This document shows, one piece after another, positions 1 to 7,539 of a DNA stretch of 51,903 nucleotides. A model generated the notes under the pieces. The model was not told the DNA's origin. It worked only from the letters and a program-made list of their open reading frames with translations, and ran no database searches. The translations under genes were made by a program, and so were the position numbers. Positions within the stretch are counted from its first letter, which is position 1. The number at the start of each line of letters is the position of its first letter. The DNA comes from Methylocella silvestris (GTDB lineage: Bacteria; Pseudomonadota; Alphaproteobacteria; Rhizobiales; Beijerinckiaceae), in assembly GCF_002891535.1 (NCBI RefSeq), contig NZ_PDZR01000025.1, positions 1 to 51,903 on the forward strand, in the 5' to 3' direction.

Positions 1-73
1 GACCGCTGGTCGTCGCCAGCCGCACAGCTTCCTTTTCAAAGTCCGCCGTGAAACGGCGCTGCTGCTTCCCCAT
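1..73 (-). CDS. IS3-family transposase OrfA, N-terminal part (partial)
   Basis: Reading leftward from an ATG at 73, the product begins MGKQQRRFTADFEKEAVRLA and runs off the window after 24 residues. This is the typical start of the small helix-turn-helix protein OrfA (InsE-like) of IS3 elements, which is normally joined to OrfB by programmed frameshifting. An AAAGGAAA ribosome-binding sequence sits a few bases upstream of the ATG. Only the N-terminus is visible, so the element's integrity cannot be judged. Confidence 0.8.
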   Translation of the reverse strand, partial: MGKQQRRFTADFEKEAVRLATTSG

Positions 74-127
74 CGCGGTTTCCTTTCAAATCTCAGGAAA
101 CCTCTCCATTTTTCCGGGGCAAGTCCA
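1..127 (-). mobile_element. IS3-family insertion sequence, left-hand fragment cut by window edge
   Basis: The first 73 bases encode the start of an IS3-type orfA on the minus strand. Just upstream of that start, at about 114-127, lies a sequence that reads TGGACTTGCCCCGG on the minus strand, which looks like the terminal inverted repeat of such elements. I therefore place the element edge near 127. The rest of the element lies outside the window, so neither the second end nor a target duplication can be checked. Confidence 0.7.
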
Positions 128-364
128 AAGAGCTTCAGACCTCCGGGGCCATGACGAACCCATCACTTGAACGCACGCTCGTCGAAAAGGCGTGGCTCGG
201 CGGTCCTAATTTCGTCCGTCTTCTGGGAGCGATCCCCGATTGGCGCTCAAAGAATTGGTGGCGGCCGCAATGAACTTATGGACCTCACTCAGTCCCCAAC
301 CTACTATTTGGCCAGACCTATTCCCAACCAGCTCGGGTTGAGTTAGCGCCGCAGGTCGATGTGA
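128..364. other. IS-flanking stretch without a supported gene
   Basis: Between the IS3 edge and the first glycosyltransferase. The only open frame starting with ATG runs from 151 to 273 (40 codons, plus strand). Its product is not one I recognise and no clear ribosome-binding site precedes it, so it may be the tail or head of a gene broken by the insertion. The last part probably carries the leader of the gene at 365. Confidence 0.4.
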
Positions 365-1144
365 ATGATAAATGTCGCTTGTTTGATGATCTGCCTCCCT
401 GTCGCCGAACGCTTCGCCTTCTTTCAGCAAAGCGTCAGCGATTATCGCATGCAGACTTATCCGCATAAGACGCTGATCGTCGTCCTCGACGGACGCGGCG
501 TGGAGGGACGCCGGCGCGTTTGCGATCATTTGGCGACACTCGAAGACCCCTCCATTCGCGTGATTGCCCCCGAGGGCGATCTTACCCTTGGCGCGCTTCG
601 CAACGTCAGCTTCGAGGCGGCCGTGGCGGCCGTCGTCTGCCAATGGGATGACGATGACCGTTCGCATCCTCGCCGCATCGAGACGCAGCTTTCGGCCCTG
701 GTGGAAGGCGATTGCGACGCCGTGTTCCTTCAGGACGTGATGCAATATTTCCCGCGTTCGAACGTTTTGCGCTGGATCAATTGGAGAGCGACGCCAGCGG
801 GCGGCCATCCGGGAACGCTGATGGCGCGCCGTTCGGTCACCCCGCGCTATCCCGTCACGGGAGATAACGCGCAGCGCGGCGAGGATCTCGTCCTCGCACA
901 GGCGCTGCTCGAACGCGGGCGTGTTGGCTACGTCGGCGAACAACCCCATCTTTATCTTTACGCGAGCCATGGGGCCAACACGTGGAGCGACGATCATCAT
1001 CAGATGCTGAGCCGCGAGCTTTCGATTTCCCGCGGGCTTCTGCGTCGGCGCGAGTTGGAGATCCGTCGTGGGCTCGAGCCATTCTGCTTCGAGCCCGGCA
1101 AGATCGAGGTCGCGGGGAGCAATGGTTGCGCCTTCGTGCTCTGA
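365..1144 (+). CDS. Family 2-like glycosyltransferase (GT-A fold)
   Basis: Predicted 259-residue cytoplasmic glycosyltransferase. The N-terminus has the beta-alpha-beta start of GT-A enzymes, and residues 94-98 are WDDDD, matching the nucleotide-sugar and metal binding DxD region. Residues around 125-175 carry the GHPGTLMARR and GEDLVLAQAL segments expected of the acceptor side. No membrane segment is visible. It begins at ATG 365 after AGGTCG and ends 4 bases before the convergent transglutaminase-like gene. Its neighbours suggest a role in building the glycan handled by the SGNH/E1/lipoyl genes downstream, but donor and acceptor are unknown. Confidence 0.75.
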   Translation: MINVACLMICLPVAERFAFFQQSVSDYRMQTYPHKTLIVVLDGRGVEGRRRVCDHLATLEDPSIRVIAPEGDLTLGALRNVSFEAAVAAVVCQWDDDDRSHPRRIETQLSALVEGDCDAVFLQDVMQYFPRSNVLRWINWRATPAGGHPGTLMARRSVTPRYPVTGDNAQRGEDLVLAQALLERGRVGYVGEQPHLYLYASHGANTWSDDHHQMLSRELSISRGLLRRRELEIRRGLEPFCFEPGKIEVAGSNGCAFVL

Positions 1145-1148
1145 GACC

Positions 1149-2384
1149 TCAGTCGCGATGACATGGGGACCGAGCTCCGTCCCATAACCGGACGCCGATC
1201 TCATCGCGCGTCACCCGTACGCCGTCGAGACCCTCGAGGTCGATGCGGACGCCGCTGTCCGCTGGCGTCTGGAGAACGCGCCAGACCGCTGGAATCTTGG
1301 CGCCGATCGCGCCGGTGAATTCGAGCGGAAGCCGTTCGACGACCATCCGGGCGTCAATGCAGCCGAAGAATCGGTCGCTCCAATCGGCGTCGCGTCCGCC
1401 GCGCGACAGATCCCAGCTCAGCAGGTCGAAAGGGGTCCATCCCCGCCCCCCGATCCAGGCTTCCGCCCAGAAATGATTGGTCGGCGCCCTGGGATAGAGC
1501 ACATAGCCCCCGATGAGCCGGGCAGGGATGTCGACTGCGCGGCAAAGCGCGGCAAACAATGCCGAACCGAGCTGGCAATCATACCAGCCGGCGCGCACGA
1601 CAAAGTCGCAGGGCGCATGCAGGTCGAGCTGGTCATAATGGATCGGCCCACAGGCGTATTCGGACAACATATAGGTCCAGAACGCCCGCAGGGCGTTTTC
1701 GGGACGCGGCGAGGGGCCGGCAAGGCGGCGCGCGAGGCCTTCGATCGCTTCGCTAACGACGATCAGGCCTTCGCGCCGGCCGAGATGACGCGGGTTGGGC
1801 GCATCGACCGACTGCCAACCGCGCGGGAACCTATAGGAGGCGCTCATGACGGCTTCTCCCTGGCCGCGCGAGAGGCCGGAGGCTTCGAGGCGCCCCTCGC
1901 TCACTGTCAGGCGGAGGTCGTCGAGGCCTTCAGCCACCGCCTTTTCGACGACAAGAGCAGGGCCATCGACGCTCGCCAGCGGCGCCGGGGCGCGCAATCG
2001 CATCGGTTTGCCGGCAGGAGCCGTCACCGCGATCGTGCGGCGTAAAGTCAATTCCACGCTATCGCCGGGGGCCGCGGCGAATTCGGCCACGAGGCGGCGC
2101 CCGGTCTCAACGTAATGGCTTTCCCAGAACAGGTCGCGGCCCTCAAGCCCGCGCCGCTTCAGGAAATGAATGACCTCCACCGGATCGAAGCGCCGTCCGC
2201 CGGCCGCGTCCGCGCTAAAGGGAAGGCCGCTCGCGATCCATTCCCCGAGGGCGTCGCGGACCTGCTGCTCGGCGCGGCTGTCATCCGCTTCAAAGGCAAA
2301 TCCCGCGAGGCGCAGCATGGCAACGATTTTCTCCTCGCGCGCTGTGCGGTAGCGTTCTTCAAATACGGGCCCGGGTCCCTTCAT
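1149..2384 (-). CDS. Transglutaminase-like superfamily protein
   Basis: 411 residues. The C-terminal half carries the transglutaminase-like papain-fold triad: Cys270 in GWYDCQLGSA, His304 in NHFWAEAW and Asp320 in GWTPFD, in the usual order and spacing. The N-terminal 200 residues have no motif I recognise and probably form a beta-rich accessory domain. Bacterial members act as proteases, amidases or acyl-transfer enzymes, so the reaction cannot be fixed. No signal peptide is evident. It is transcribed divergently from the lipoyl-like gene at 2534 across 149 bases and convergently with the glycosyltransferase at 365. Confidence 0.75.
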   Translation of the reverse strand: MKGPGPVFEERYRTAREEKIVAMLRLAGFAFEADDSRAEQQVRDALGEWIASGLPFSADAAGGRRFDPVEVIHFLKRRGLEGRDLFWESHYVETGRRLVAEFAAAPGDSVELTLRRTIAVTAPAGKPMRLRAPAPLASVDGPALVVEKAVAEGLDDLRLTVSEGRLEASGLSRGQGEAVMSASYRFPRGWQSVDAPNPRHLGRREGLIVVSEAIEGLARRLAGPSPRPENALRAFWTYMLSEYACGPIHYDQLDLHAPCDFVVRAGWYDCQLGSALFAALCRAVDIPARLIGGYVLYPRAPTNHFWAEAWIGGRGWTPFDLLSWDLSRGGRDADWSDRFFGCIDARMVVERLPLEFTGAIGAKIPAVWRVLQTPADSGVRIDLEGLDGVRVTRDEIGVRLWDGARSPCHRD

Positions 2385-2533
2385 GGAAAATCGCGCCTCA
2401 AACTGACGTCGTCACGGCCTGACGCGGAAAGAATCGAGCGACGCAATACGCGGTTGCGATCGACAAAAAGCCCGAGGCGCCCAACAATCGCGCTTGCGAT
2501 CAATATGAAGCCGGCGCGGCGGCTGGAGAAAAA
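2385..2533. promoter_or_regulatory. Divergent promoter region
   Basis: 149 bases between the divergently read transglutaminase-like gene and the lipoyl-like/SGNH pair. Promoters for both units must lie here unless they extend into the genes. I cannot assign a -35/-10 pair with confidence. GGAG lies 5 bases before the ATG at 2534. Confidence 0.4.
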
Positions 2534-2899
2534 ATGCTTTATGAACTGTTGCTCCCCAAAATCATCTCTAACATGACAAAAGCCCGCATCGAAACCGTCT
2601 ACATGGCGGAAGGCGAAGAGGTCAAAACCGGAAAACTGCTCGATCTCAGCATCAATCTCGGCGACGTCGCATCCCAGAATTGTCCGCCAATTTCCTATTA
2701 CAGGCTGGTCACCCGCGAGAAAGCGCATCTTCAAAAGCTGATCGTCGCGGGCGGGGAAACATGCGCGCCTGGAGCGCGAATCGCCGTTTTGAGCGACGCA
2801 CCCGACGATGACGCCAGCCAGACGATCGCTCGACCTTTGCGCCTGACCGTCGCTGCGATCCTGTGGCATCCGCAGATGTGGTCGGCCAGTCAGCCATGA
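2534..2899 (+). CDS. Lipoyl/biotinyl-like domain protein lacking the modifiable lysine
   Basis: 121 residues. The N-terminal 80 residues align without gaps to the stand-alone lipoyl protein encoded at 4373-4678: MLYELLLPK against LIYKIVVPR, and the GEEVKTGKLLDL turn against PGRRFELGELIVEL. At the position of Lys43 of that protein this one has Gly43 (SINLGDV), so it should not carry lipoate or biotin. The fold is the barrel-sandwich hybrid of 2-oxo acid dehydrogenase E2 proteins. A CPP motif at about 50-52 is a possible alternative reactive site, which is speculation. The stop overlaps the next start as ATGA at 2896-2899, implying translational coupling. Confidence 0.65.
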   Translation: MLYELLLPKIISNMTKARIETVYMAEGEEVKTGKLLDLSINLGDVASQNCPPISYYRLVTREKAHLQKLIVAGGETCAPGARIAVLSDAPDDDASQTIARPLRLTVAAILWHPQMWSASQP

Positions 2900-4245
2900 C
2901 GGCAGAACTGACGACAGATTTGGTCCTTGGATCGCTCGGCGTGAAAGCGGGGCGCTCCGCCATCAGCTGGCTGCGCGAGAACGGCAGCCTTTGCCGCGCC
3001 GGCGAAGCGATCGGCTTTTGCTCTCTCGCCCTCGATCCTTCCGCGCTACGCTCCTTTGGCGGAAAGGGCTTTGCCGGCGAGGACGTGGTTCAGGCGGTCT
3101 TCGCGGCGCCATTTAGCGGGCATCTCGATCTCCGCTCGTCGGAGGCCGGCGGCCTGCTCGACCAGCGCGTTTTCGAACCCTGGCGCCCGGATGACATCGC
3201 CTGCCGCATCGAAGGCGATCCGGGGGATGCGCCTCTGGCGGCAGGGGCGCCGCGCGAAACGCGATCCGCGCCGCTGCGGTTGCTGCTGCTCGCCGGTCGG
3301 CGCATAGGCTGGCCCCTCGACGCGGGCGCCGCTCTGCTGCCCGGTCTTTATTCCCGCGCCCGCGCCTGGTGGGGGGATAAAATCGGGGACGCGCCAACTC
3401 TGCTCTCGTTTGGCCTCTGTGACGCAACGGGTTTCGTGCGCGGCCAGCGCTCCGCCTTTATCGAACTGTTCGAGTCGTCGGCTTTTCCCGCCCACATTGT
3501 GCATGTGTCGGAGAAGCCGCTCACACCGTGCGCCACCATTCTTCTCGAACAGCTCGGCCGGACGCCCGAGCAGGCAAGGCAGATCGGCCTTGATCTCAGC
3601 CGCAGTCTTTTCGACGGGCGCGCCGCGCCGCAGCCCGCCGATCTGATTTTCGCCGGCGCGCTGCTCCAGCAACTTGGCGATTCGCCGCTCCGCGACCGCC
3701 ACGCCGTCTTTGACCGCAACGGGATCGTCATGACAAGGCCCGCGGTCCGGATCCTTATGTCAGCAAGCGCCGAGCCACGATCCATCCTGCGGCACAAGCA
3801 GCTTGGCTACCACATCGATATTCTGCCGGAAAATGCGCGGGCCGCGGGGCCAGCCATTCGCGGCTGGCTCAGATCTGCTTTTGAACCCGTGCGGCGCGCG
3901 CTCTCCGACATGCTTGACGACTATGCGCGCCTCGCTGACGCCGTCGCCGCGGCGACCGGCGCGCGTCTCCTGATCGTCAACCGCATGTCGACCTCTGGGC
4001 GCGAGGACATCATCAGCTATGCGCCTTTCGACGCGCCGCTCGGGCAGACGCTTGCCTATGTCGCCGGGAAGGAATTGAACCTGATGCTGCACGATCTCGC
4101 CGCGACGCGTGACGTCGGCATTCTCGACGTCGATGCGATTGCGGCCGAGATCGGCGGCGCGCGGCATCTGTCCGATGGCATCCATCAGAGCGAGGAGATG
4201 CAGGAACTCCTGCGCCGGGAGGTCCTGCATGTGCTGGCCGCATAG
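2896..4245 (+). CDS. SGNH-like hydrolase/transferase with a possible barrel-sandwich N-terminal domain
   Basis: 449 residues from ATG 2896. Residues 1 to about 105 look like another beta-rich barrel-sandwich (biotinyl/lipoyl-like) domain, with GEAIGF and FAAPFSGHLDL segments. The C-terminal third resembles SGNH/GDSL esterases or acyltransferases and ends with ILDVDAIAAEIGG then DGIHQS, which matches the catalytic Asp-x-x-His block. The same VDVDA...DxxH arrangement occurs in the SGNH protein at 8551-9381. No signal peptide is seen. Coupling to the lysine-less lipoyl protein suggests the two work together. Acyl transfer to a glycan is an inference; an esterase or a structural role is equally possible. 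Confidence 0.6.
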   Translation: MTAELTTDLVLGSLGVKAGRSAISWLRENGSLCRAGEAIGFCSLALDPSALRSFGGKGFAGEDVVQAVFAAPFSGHLDLRSSEAGGLLDQRVFEPWRPDDIACRIEGDPGDAPLAAGAPRETRSAPLRLLLLAGRRIGWPLDAGAALLPGLYSRARAWWGDKIGDAPTLLSFGLCDATGFVRGQRSAFIELFESSAFPAHIVHVSEKPLTPCATILLEQLGRTPEQARQIGLDLSRSLFDGRAAPQPADLIFAGALLQQLGDSPLRDRHAVFDRNGIVMTRPAVRILMSASAEPRSILRHKQLGYHIDILPENARAAGPAIRGWLRSAFEPVRRALSDMLDDYARLADAVAAATGARLLIVNRMSTSGREDIISYAPFDAPLGQTLAYVAGKELNLMLHDLAATRDVGILDVDAIAAEIGGARHLSDGIHQSEEMQELLRREVLHVLAA

Positions 4246-4257
4246 AGCGCTTTCCGG

Positions 4258-4357
4258 TCACATGGAATCATGTGATCGATAAGAAATCGCTCACATCAAC
4301 GAGCTGGAGCATGTCCTTATCGTTCAGATAATTCCACCTGAACGGGACATGCTCCAG
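4258..4357. repeat. Double palindromic intergenic element between convergent operons
   Basis: Two hairpins in tandem. The first is TCACATG (4258-4264), loop GAAT, CATGTGA (4269-4275). The second pairs 4304-4316 (CTGGAGCATGTCC) exactly with 4345-4357, and inside it CGTTCAG (4321-4327) with CTGAACG (4338-4344). That makes 20 base pairs, broken only by a one-sided TTAT bulge at 4317-4320, around a 10-base loop. It lies between the ends of two convergent gene blocks, so it can act as a bidirectional transcription end or RNA stabiliser. It resembles the palindromic intergenic elements common in alphaproteobacteria; copy number cannot be judged here. Confidence 0.75.
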
Positions 4358-4372
4358 GCGCGGCGGCGCCCC

Positions 4373-4678
4373 TCAATCCACCGTGAAATCCACGGCAAGG
4401 ATGGCCGCCGCGGCGGGGTCTTCCGGCAGCGCTTCGCCGGCCTCGTCGCTCATCAGGGCGATCGGGCTCTCGAGTTGCGCCCATTCTCCCACATCGGCGA
4501 GAATGGCGCGCAGCCAGCCGGCCTGGCCCGAACGCATCTCGACAAGCGCCTTGTGCGTTTCGAGCTCGACGATGAGTTCGCCCAATTCAAAGCGGCGCCC
4601 TGGCTCGCCGTGCCATTCGAGCACGCGAATCTCCTCGACGTCCTCGCCGACCCTTGGAACGACAATCTTGTAAATCAG
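4373..4678 (-). CDS. Stand-alone lipoyl-domain protein (acyl carrier of an E1-type enzyme)
   Basis: 101 residues, essentially one lipoyl domain. ELETHKA at 38-44 is the lipoylation hairpin with Lys43, equivalent to ETDKA in pyruvate dehydrogenase E2. There is no peripheral-subunit-binding domain and no acyltransferase domain. The product should receive an acyl group from the E1 alpha/beta encoded just upstream. No ATG, GTG or TTG suits the start: the frame opens with CTG at 4678, overlapping the E1 beta stop, with GGGAGG a few bases before it. Ungapped alignment to the paralogue at 2534 puts this CTG opposite that protein's first methionine, so initiation at CTG (or ATT at 4675) is likely. 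Confidence 0.75.
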   Translation of the reverse strand: MIYKIVVPRVGEDVEEIRVLEWHGEPGRRFELGELIVELETHKALVEMRSGQAGWLRAILADVGEWAQLESPIALMSDEAGEALPEDPAAAAILAVDFTVD

Positions 4679-5724
4679 TCTCCGCCTCCCTCGTTCGTGA
4701 TGATTGCGTCCTCGGCGGCGGCCGCAAAGCGCGCGCCCAGCAAGGCCTTTGCCGCCGCGACGACGCGCCCCGCGTCCGGGACCACGGCAGCCTCGAGCAG
4801 GGGATTTGACGACACGGGCGCGGGCAGCGGGCCGACGCGGGCGGCGCGCAGGGGGCCGATCCGCTCGGCCACCCGCGCGGAAACTTCCGCCCCGACGCCG
4901 CATGTCAGCTGGCCTTCTTCGAGCGTGAGCAGCGCGCCGGTGCGCTGCGCCGATCTTGCGATCGTTTCGACGTCAAGCGGCGAAAGGCTGCGCAAATCGA
5001 TGACTTCGCAGGAGATTCCGTCGTCGGCGAGGCGTTGCGCCGCCTCCAGCGCGACGCGGACCATGAAGGAATGCGCGGTGAGCGTGACGTCAGTTCCGGC
5101 CCGGAGGATTTGCGCCACGCCTATTGCGCCCACTTCCTCGTCGAGCGGAACGTCGCCGGCGCCCGGAAACAGCCTTTTGTGATCGACATAGACGAGAGGG
5201 CCGGTTTCGCGCAGCGCGGCCTTCATCAGCAAATAGGCGTCGGCGGGGTTTGAGGGGGCGACGACTTTCAGGCCCGGCACGCCCATCAGCCAGGATTCGA
5301 TACATTGGGAATGGGCGACGCCCTGTCCCTTGGCGCCCGCCGTGGTCTTGACGACGAGAGGGGCAGTCATCCGTCCAGCGGATTTGAAACGGAGCTTGGC
5401 GCCATAATTGAACAGCGGATCAAGGCCGAGCATCAGAAAATCCATATAGGTGATGCTGACCAGCGGGCGAAAACCGCCCGCGGCAAGGCCAACCCCAACG
5501 CCCACCATCGCATTTTCGGCGACCGGCGTGTCGCGCACGCGCGCTGGCCCGAACTCCGCAAACAGGCCATCAAATTCGCGGTAGGAGCCGCCAAAGGCGC
5601 CGACGTCCTGTCCGAGCACGATTACACGCGCGTTCCGGCGCATCTCCTCCCGCACGGCGCGCGCGATGGCTTCCCGAAAGAACAGCCGCTCCGTGTTTGG
5701 CTTTCCGGGCTTCTCACCAGACAT
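4675..5724 (-). CDS. 2-oxo acid dehydrogenase E1 component, beta subunit (pyruvate/acetoin type)
   Basis: 349 residues, full length for the family. The transketolase-like pyrimidine-binding part has VIVLGQDVGAFGGSYREFDGL and DTPVAENAMVGVGVGLA, the latter holding the glutamate that activates thiamine diphosphate. A C-terminal transketolase domain follows (SCEVIDLRSLSPLDVETI). It should form a heterotetramer with the alpha subunit, decarboxylate a 2-oxo acid and acylate lipoate. The ATG at 5724 lies inside the end of the alpha gene (11-base overlap), and the stop overlaps the lipoyl gene start. The substrate is unknown; pyruvate or a branched 2-oxo acid is plausible. Confidence 0.88.
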   Translation of the reverse strand: MSGEKPGKPNTERLFFREAIARAVREEMRRNARVIVLGQDVGAFGGSYREFDGLFAEFGPARVRDTPVAENAMVGVGVGLAAGGFRPLVSITYMDFLMLGLDPLFNYGAKLRFKSAGRMTAPLVVKTTAGAKGQGVAHSQCIESWLMGVPGLKVVAPSNPADAYLLMKAALRETGPLVYVDHKRLFPGAGDVPLDEEVGAIGVAQILRAGTDVTLTAHSFMVRVALEAAQRLADDGISCEVIDLRSLSPLDVETIARSAQRTGALLTLEEGQLTCGVGAEVSARVAERIGPLRAARVGPLPAPVSSNPLLEAAVVPDAGRVVAAAKALLGARFAAAAEDAIITNEGGGD

Positions 5725-6640
5725 TGGCGAGCGCTTCATCGAGACGGGGCGGCGCCGACGCATCGGCAAAAACTGCGGCGGCCGCAATCTCCGCGGCGAT
5801 CGCCAGATCGAGGTCTGTGACCTGCGCCGGATCGAGGTCGCCCCTTGCGATGAGCTTTGCCTCGAAGGCGCGAATCGGACAGCGCGCCCGGATCGCTTCG
5901 AGCTCCGGTTTGCTTCGCGTTTCCCGCGCCGTCGTTGAATGGCTCGCAAAGCGCAGTGACAGACATTCCATGAAGGCCGGCCCGCGCCCGGACCGCACAG
6001 TCTCGATTGCCTCGCGCGCGGCATCGGCCACCGCCTCGACGTCCATTCCGTCGACTGTCCGGGCGGGAATGCCATAAGGCCTTGCAAGATCGGCGAGGTG
6101 CGCGGGCGCCAGCGCATATTTGCGCGGCGTCGACACCGAAAGCTGATTGTCGTTACAGACGAAAACCAGAGGCAGGCGCCAGATCGCGGCGAGGTTCAGG
6201 GCCTCGTGCAGCGCGCCGGACCCGCAGGCGCCATCGCCGAAAGCGACCGCCACGATGGATTTTTCGCCAGCCAATTGGCGCGCCAGCGCAAGGCCTGCCG
6301 CAATGGTCAGGTTGCCGCCGACCACGGCATGCGCGCCGAAAAATCCGGAGGCCGCATCATTGACATGGCCGCGTCCGGCGACGCCGCCATTCAGACCCGT
6401 CGATTTGCCGAGCAGTTCGGCCAGCAATCTCTGCGGATCAAGCCCGCGCGCCAGGGCAAAACCGATCGAACGACCGCCGGTCAGGAGCTGATCCGCCGCG
6501 CCAAGCGCCGCGCACAGCCCGACGGCGACAGCCTCCTCACCGGAAGACAGCAATTGGAAGCCGTGGTCGCGCCGCACCGCAAGCGCGGTTTCAAAGGCCC
6601 GGATCAGCTTCATGGTGCGCAATTGTTGGCGCGGCGTCAC
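5714..6640 (-). CDS. 2-oxo acid dehydrogenase E1 component, alpha subunit
   Basis: 308 residues from GTG 6640, somewhat short for the family, with a trimmed N-terminus. The thiamine-diphosphate signature is intact: GDGACGSGALHEALNLA at about 135-151, then VCNDNQ near 161-166, a spacing typical of the GDG-x(25-30)-N motif. GGVAGRGHVND and RFASHS correspond to the cofactor and phosphorylation-loop regions. The GTG overlaps the stop of the upstream SGNH-like gene as GTGA. Alpha, beta and lipoyl genes are in one overlapping run, so a single complex is expected. The housekeeping dehydrogenase context (E2 catalytic domain, E3) is absent. Confidence 0.88.
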   Translation of the reverse strand: MTPRQQLRTMKLIRAFETALAVRRDHGFQLLSSGEEAVAVGLCAALGAADQLLTGGRSIGFALARGLDPQRLLAELLGKSTGLNGGVAGRGHVNDAASGFFGAHAVVGGNLTIAAGLALARQLAGEKSIVAVAFGDGACGSGALHEALNLAAIWRLPLVFVCNDNQLSVSTPRKYALAPAHLADLARPYGIPARTVDGMDVEAVADAAREAIETVRSGRGPAFMECLSLRFASHSTTARETRSKPELEAIRARCPIRAFEAKLIARGDLDPAQVTDLDLAIAAEIAAAAVFADASAPPRLDEALANVW

Positions 6641-7539
6641 GCGCGCCCCCGCCGGCCGCGACCCATGCTTCTGGCGGCAAGATGCGCCGCGCCGTTCCAG
6701 GCAAGAGCCGCGCAGTTGCGCAGGCCGCGCCGCTCCACCGCCGTGCGGAACCGTCCCAGCGCGTCCCACGGGCTGATCTTGCCGGACGCCAGCGCACGCA
6801 GATAAAGGGCCGCCTGGTTTTCAGATTCGCCGAAGGTCTGCACCGTCTGCGCAAAGCCGCCGACGCGCATGGACAGCGTGTTGAGTCCGGCGGCGGGTGC
6901 GCGAGCAGAGGCCTCATTTGGCCAGGGCGGCGGAAGGCTCGCAAGATGAGCCCGCGCCGCCTCGATAGCGCCTGCGGCCACGTGGTCGTCGAATGCTGTG
7001 GTCAACAAGGCGCCAGCGACGCAGCGCGCAACGGCCTCGGCCGCGAAAACGCCGCTAAGCCGATAATCAGTCGCAAGCACGCGCGCACCGACATCAGCCA
7101 GCGCCCGATCGACGTCGATGACAAGGGCGCCAGTCTCGCGCGACACATCGGCGGCGAGGAGATTTAGCCGGCGGATGCGGATGCGCCGCGCCGCTGCAAG
7201 CGCGGGATCGTCGCCTTCGTGAACGCTTCGGAACACGGTTAGGAGGTACAAAAACTCATGTGATCGCGCGGCCTCGCCCATGCGCGCCCGCAACCTTGTT
7301 TCAGTCTCATTCCAGGGCTCAGCGAAACGCTCGACCTCGGGCAGAAGCGAGGCGATGAAGAGTTCCCTTCCGCCCGGGACGTCCGGCGGCGCGTCAATGT
7401 CTGCGAAGGCGCAGTCGAGGCGGCAAGCGTCAGCGCCGGCTGCGGCAAGACAGTCGGCGACCCGCAGCGCCGCAAGGGAGAGCGCGGCCTGTTCCTCGGC
7501 AGGAACGCTCGCCCGGATGACGAACAGGCTGTTATTCAA
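6637..7539 (-). CDS. SGNH-like protein with degenerate catalytic block
   Basis: 300 residues from TTG 7539, which overlaps the upstream stop and follows AAAGGG. The layout matches the SGNH proteins of this locus: FIASLLPEVERF in the middle and GALVIDVDRALADVG near 180-195, equivalent to the SIVDVDAVLARAG of the protein at 8551-9381. Where the others have DAMH or DGIH this one has DYRLSG, so the catalytic histidine is missing. The C-terminal 100 residues are an extra helical region. I read it as a non-catalytic paralogue, perhaps a partner or scaffold, but a distinct activity cannot be excluded. Confidence 0.55.
   Translation of the reverse strand: MNNSLFVIRASVPAEEQAALSLAALRVADCLAAAGADACRLDCAFADIDAPPDVPGGRELFIASLLPEVERFAEPWNETETRLRARMGEAARSHEFLYLLTVFRSVHEGDDPALAAARRIRIRRLNLLAADVSRETGALVIDVDRALADVGARVLATDYRLSGVFAAEAVARCVAGALLTTAFDDHVAAGAIEAARAHLASLPPPWPNEASARAPAAGLNTLSMRVGGFAQTVQTFGESENQAALYLRALASGKISPWDALGRFRTAVERRGLRNCAALAWNGAAHLAARSMGRGRRGRA

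Noticed and set aside
151-273. 40-codon plus-strand frame after the IS3 end
   Set aside because: No ribosome-binding site, no family resemblance, and beside an insertion; not enough to call a gene.
206-1204. Long open frame on the minus strand opposite the first glycosyltransferase
   Set aside because: It lies antisense to a gene with clear GT2 motifs; its product has no motif and is an effect of high GC content.
4679-4903. Longer N-terminus for the lipoyl protein
   Set aside because: It would overlap the E1 beta gene by more than 200 bases and add an arginine-rich tail absent from its paralogue.
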